A stretch of 6,691 nt of DNA from positions 1 to 6,691 of the forward strand of contig JAIFMR010000068.1 in assembly GCA_020048255.1 (NCBI GenBank), read 5' to 3'. This DNA is from Rhodoferax sp. (GTDB taxonomy: Bacteria > Pseudomonadota > Gammaproteobacteria > Burkholderiales > Burkholderiaceae_C). Below are positions 5,164-6,691 of the stretch, one piece after another. Every line of letters begins with the position of its first letter. Positions within the stretch are counted from its first letter, which is position 1. The translations under genes were made by a program, and so were the position numbers. Under the pieces are notes generated by a model. It saw nothing but the letters and a program-made list of their open reading frames with translations, did no database searches and had not been told where the DNA came from.

Positions 5164-5508
5164 ATGATCAAAGTCAGCATGTCCTCTCTTGCTATCGCCC
5201 TGGGCATGGCGTTGGGTGCAATGTCATCGGCTCAGGCCGCCGTGGATGTTGAAGCGGCTAAGGCGCTGGCCAAAGCCAACGATTGTCTGAAATGTCACGC
5301 TGCTGACAAAGACAAAAAGGGTCCTTCCATGAAGAAAATTGCGGCGAAGTACAAAGGCAAGGCTGATGGTCAGGAAAAAGCCATCAAGAACATGACGGAT
5401 GGCCAGATGGTCAAGTTGACAGACGGCACCGAAGAAAAGCACAAGATCATTGATACCAAAGATCCGAAAGAGCTGAAAAACATGGCGGATTGGTATTTGT
5501 CGCATTGA
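5164..5508 (+). CDS. Small periplasmic monoheme cytochrome c, class I-like
   Basis: A 114-residue soluble electron carrier. ATG 5164 is preceded by AAGGAA (5151-5156) and opens a clean signal peptide cleaved near AQA/AVD (residue 25). The mature protein is about 89 residues, typical of c551/c552 cytochromes. Heme c is bound at CLKCH (41-45), followed by GPSMKKIAAKYKGK and ending in a C-terminal helix ELKNMADWYLSH. The usual distal-ligand segment (Met-Pro, 17 residues before the helix Trp) is absent; His93 in EEKHKII occupies that position. Met77 or Met82 are alternatives, but their placing is unusual. It lies behind two FNR-like boxes and 80 bp before an OmcA/MtrC-type gene, so it probably shuttles electrons across the periplasm between the inner-membrane complex and the outer-membrane cytochrome. 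An in-frame upstream TTG at 5044 would bury the signal peptide and was not used. Confidence 0.9.
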   Translation: MIKVSMSSLAIALGMALGAMSSAQAAVDVEAAKALAKANDCLKCHAADKDKKGPSMKKIAAKYKGKADGQEKAIKNMTDGQMVKLTDGTEEKHKIIDTKDPKELKNMADWYLSH

Positions 5509-5534
5509 GATTTTTGTGCTTTATCAGATCAAGC

Positions 5535-5548
5535 TGCACGGGCGTGCA
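5535..5548 (+). other. Short palindrome between the two right-hand cytochrome genes
   Basis: TGCACG-GG-CGTGCA is a perfect 6-bp inverted repeat, foldable as a 5-bp stem with a GGGC loop. It lies 27 bases after the monoheme cytochrome stop. The following ACTATTCACTTTAAG has no U-run. It could be a weak attenuator that raises expression of the small cytochrome over the large one, or an operator; support is limited. Confidence 0.3.
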
Positions 5549-5588
5549 ACTATTCACTTTAAGTTGATTTAAGAGAAGGACGGGCAAA

Positions 5589-6691
5589 ATGAGACACTCA
5601 TTGTTGCGTTGGGGTACAGGTCTGCTGGCATGTGTTGCCATTGCAGGGTGTGGCGGTGGAGGTGGCGACTCTGCCGTTGCTCCGGCCACGCCACAGACTG
5701 TCAGCGCGGTCATTCAGGCGGCTGCCATCAACTCGAGCAACGATTCAGCAGTGAATACGTCCGCCCCGTTTACTGTGTTGCAAAACGCGGGTTTGTCGGC
5801 TGTGACAGTGAATAGCCCGCCCGTGGTGAAGTTCACTGTGTTTTCGGACGGTAAGGTGGTGACGGGTTTGACCAATACCAATGTGCGTTTTGCGATCGCC
5901 AAGTTGGTGCCCGGCACAGCGGGCAACCCCGATCAATGGGTTAGCTACGTTACCAAGAGCGTTGCCGGCAAGGCGGGTTATGGCCCCAATGGCAGCCCAG
6001 CATTGGCTTCCGCACCCCAGGCGACCACCGATACTTCAACTGCAGCGCAGTTGATCTATAACGCTGATGGCTATTACACCTATACGTTTTCAACAGACAT
6101 TAAATCGATTGCCGGTATTGCCTTCGAGCCGAGCCTGACGCACCGCGTGGCCATTCAATTGAGCTATAAAAACGCTGCAGGCGCCACGGTACTGGCCAAC
6201 CCCTACTATGACTTCACGATTGCCGATGGCAAATCGGTGACGGTCACGGATGCTGCCAAGACCCGCAAGATGACTGATGTGGTGTCCTGCAACAGCTGCC
6301 ACGAAAAACTGGCGCTCCATGGCGGTGGCCGTATCGACACGCAGTACTGCGTGATGTGCCACAACCCAGGCACGGTTGATCCGGAAAGCGGCAACAACCT
6401 GGACATGGCAGCGATGACCCATGCCATTCATGCCGGCCGCAAGATCAAAGCCGATGCCGGTACTGACTACACCATCTGGGGTTACGGCAACGCCAAGCAT
6501 GACTACGCCGAAGTTGGTTTCCCGCAAGACCTTCGCAACTGTACCAAGTGCCACAGCGCAGCCAACACCAGCACACCTCAGGGCGATAACTGGAAGACAG
6601 TGGTTAGTGCACAAGCATGTTTGACTTGTCATACTGATAAGGCGGGTGGTGCTTGGGAGGCCAAGCACATCGTCTACGCCAAGGACCCAGC
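5589..6691 (+). CDS. OmcA/MtrC-family surface multiheme cytochrome lipoprotein, 3' end missing
   Basis: Outer-membrane cytochrome of the family that reduces extracellular metals and mediators. GAGAAGGA at 5573-5580 precedes ATG 5589; 367 codons are visible and the frame is open at the window end. The N terminus is a lipoprotein signal, MRHSLLRWGTGLLACVAIAGC, with lipobox IAGC and lipid-bearing Cys21, followed by a Gly run typical of the family. Residues about 35-225 hold a beta-rich, heme-free domain with a Ser/Thr/Asn-rich start. Heme sites then follow: CNSCH 234, CVMCH 254, CTKCH 318 and CLTCH 344. The stretch from heme 1 to heme 2 (CHEKLALHGGGRIDTQYCVMCHNPGT), then MTHAIHAG, is the family signature. 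Full members usually have ten hemes, so at least half of the heme domains lie beyond the window. It is probably co-transcribed with the monoheme cytochrome 80 bp upstream. Confidence 0.92.
   Translation, partial: MRHSLLRWGTGLLACVAIAGCGGGGGDSAVAPATPQTVSAVIQAAAINSSNDSAVNTSAPFTVLQNAGLSAVTVNSPPVVKFTVFSDGKVVTGLTNTNVRFAIAKLVPGTAGNPDQWVSYVTKSVAGKAGYGPNGSPALASAPQATTDTSTAAQLIYNADGYYTYTFSTDIKSIAGIAFEPSLTHRVAIQLSYKNAAGATVLANPYYDFTIADGKSVTVTDAAKTRKMTDVVSCNSCHEKLALHGGGRIDTQYCVMCHNPGTVDPESGNNLDMAAMTHAIHAGRKIKADAGTDYTIWGYGNAKHDYAEVGFPQDLRNCTKCHSAANTSTPQGDNWKTVVSAQACLTCHTDKAGGAWEAKHIVYAKDP

Noticed and set aside
5564..5577. TTGATTTAAGAGAA as a fourth FNR-like box before the OmcA/MtrC gene
   Set aside because: Only the left half-site matches; the right half agrees at two of five positions and overlaps the ribosome-binding site.
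6160..6180. AGCTATAAAAACGCTGCA in the OmcA/MtrC gene as a third copy of the repeat seen in waaC and waaA
   Set aside because: Only the AGCTAT and GCTGCA parts agree, the AAGCGCC block upstream is missing, and the residues fit the protein's own beta-domain.
6090..6668. Minus-strand open frame of 192 codons opposite the OmcA/MtrC gene
   Set aside because: The plus strand here encodes four heme motifs and family signatures; the antisense frame is a shadow with no known motif.

Overview
The window most resembles a betaproteobacterium of the Comamonadaceae, Rhodoferax-like. This is inferred from the protein character of the LPS genes, high but not extreme GC, and cytochromes that recall iron-respiring relatives; no database search was possible. 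All the genes I can support lie on the + strand.

Left part (1-2263): the LPS inner-core pair waaC (heptosyltransferase I, 5' end outside the window) and waaA (Kdo transferase). They overlap by four bases (GTGA). Both genes carry, in the same reading frame, a copy of the same 55-bp interspersed repeat, which encodes a related 18-residue peptide in each enzyme.

Middle (2264-4942): a short promoter-like region with an FNR/Anr-type box precedes a 62-residue single-span membrane protein that I do not recognise. Next comes a 143-bp tandem duplication that copies the signal-peptide start of the following gene; the upstream copy is a 48-codon ORF whose stop overlaps the true start (ATGA). The true gene encodes a nonaheme c-type cytochrome with a C-terminal membrane anchor. 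Ten bases later lies a four-helix di-heme cytochrome b of the HydC/FdnI type. Together the two look like a two-gene version of a CbcL-like quinol:cytochrome oxidoreductase.

Right part (4943-6691): an AT-rich regulatory region with a 12-bp tandem repeat and two further FNR-like boxes precedes a small periplasmic monoheme cytochrome c that lacks the usual distal Met motif. An OmcA/MtrC-family outer-membrane multiheme lipoprotein follows and runs off the window after four hemes.

Read together, the right two thirds looks like an anaerobically regulated electron route: quinol pool, cytochrome b, nonaheme c at the inner membrane, small periplasmic carrier, then surface multiheme cytochrome. It is probably for respiration of extracellular acceptors such as Fe(III) or humics. 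Direction and substrate are inference. The expected MtrA/MtrB-like conduit is not in the window and may lie downstream.
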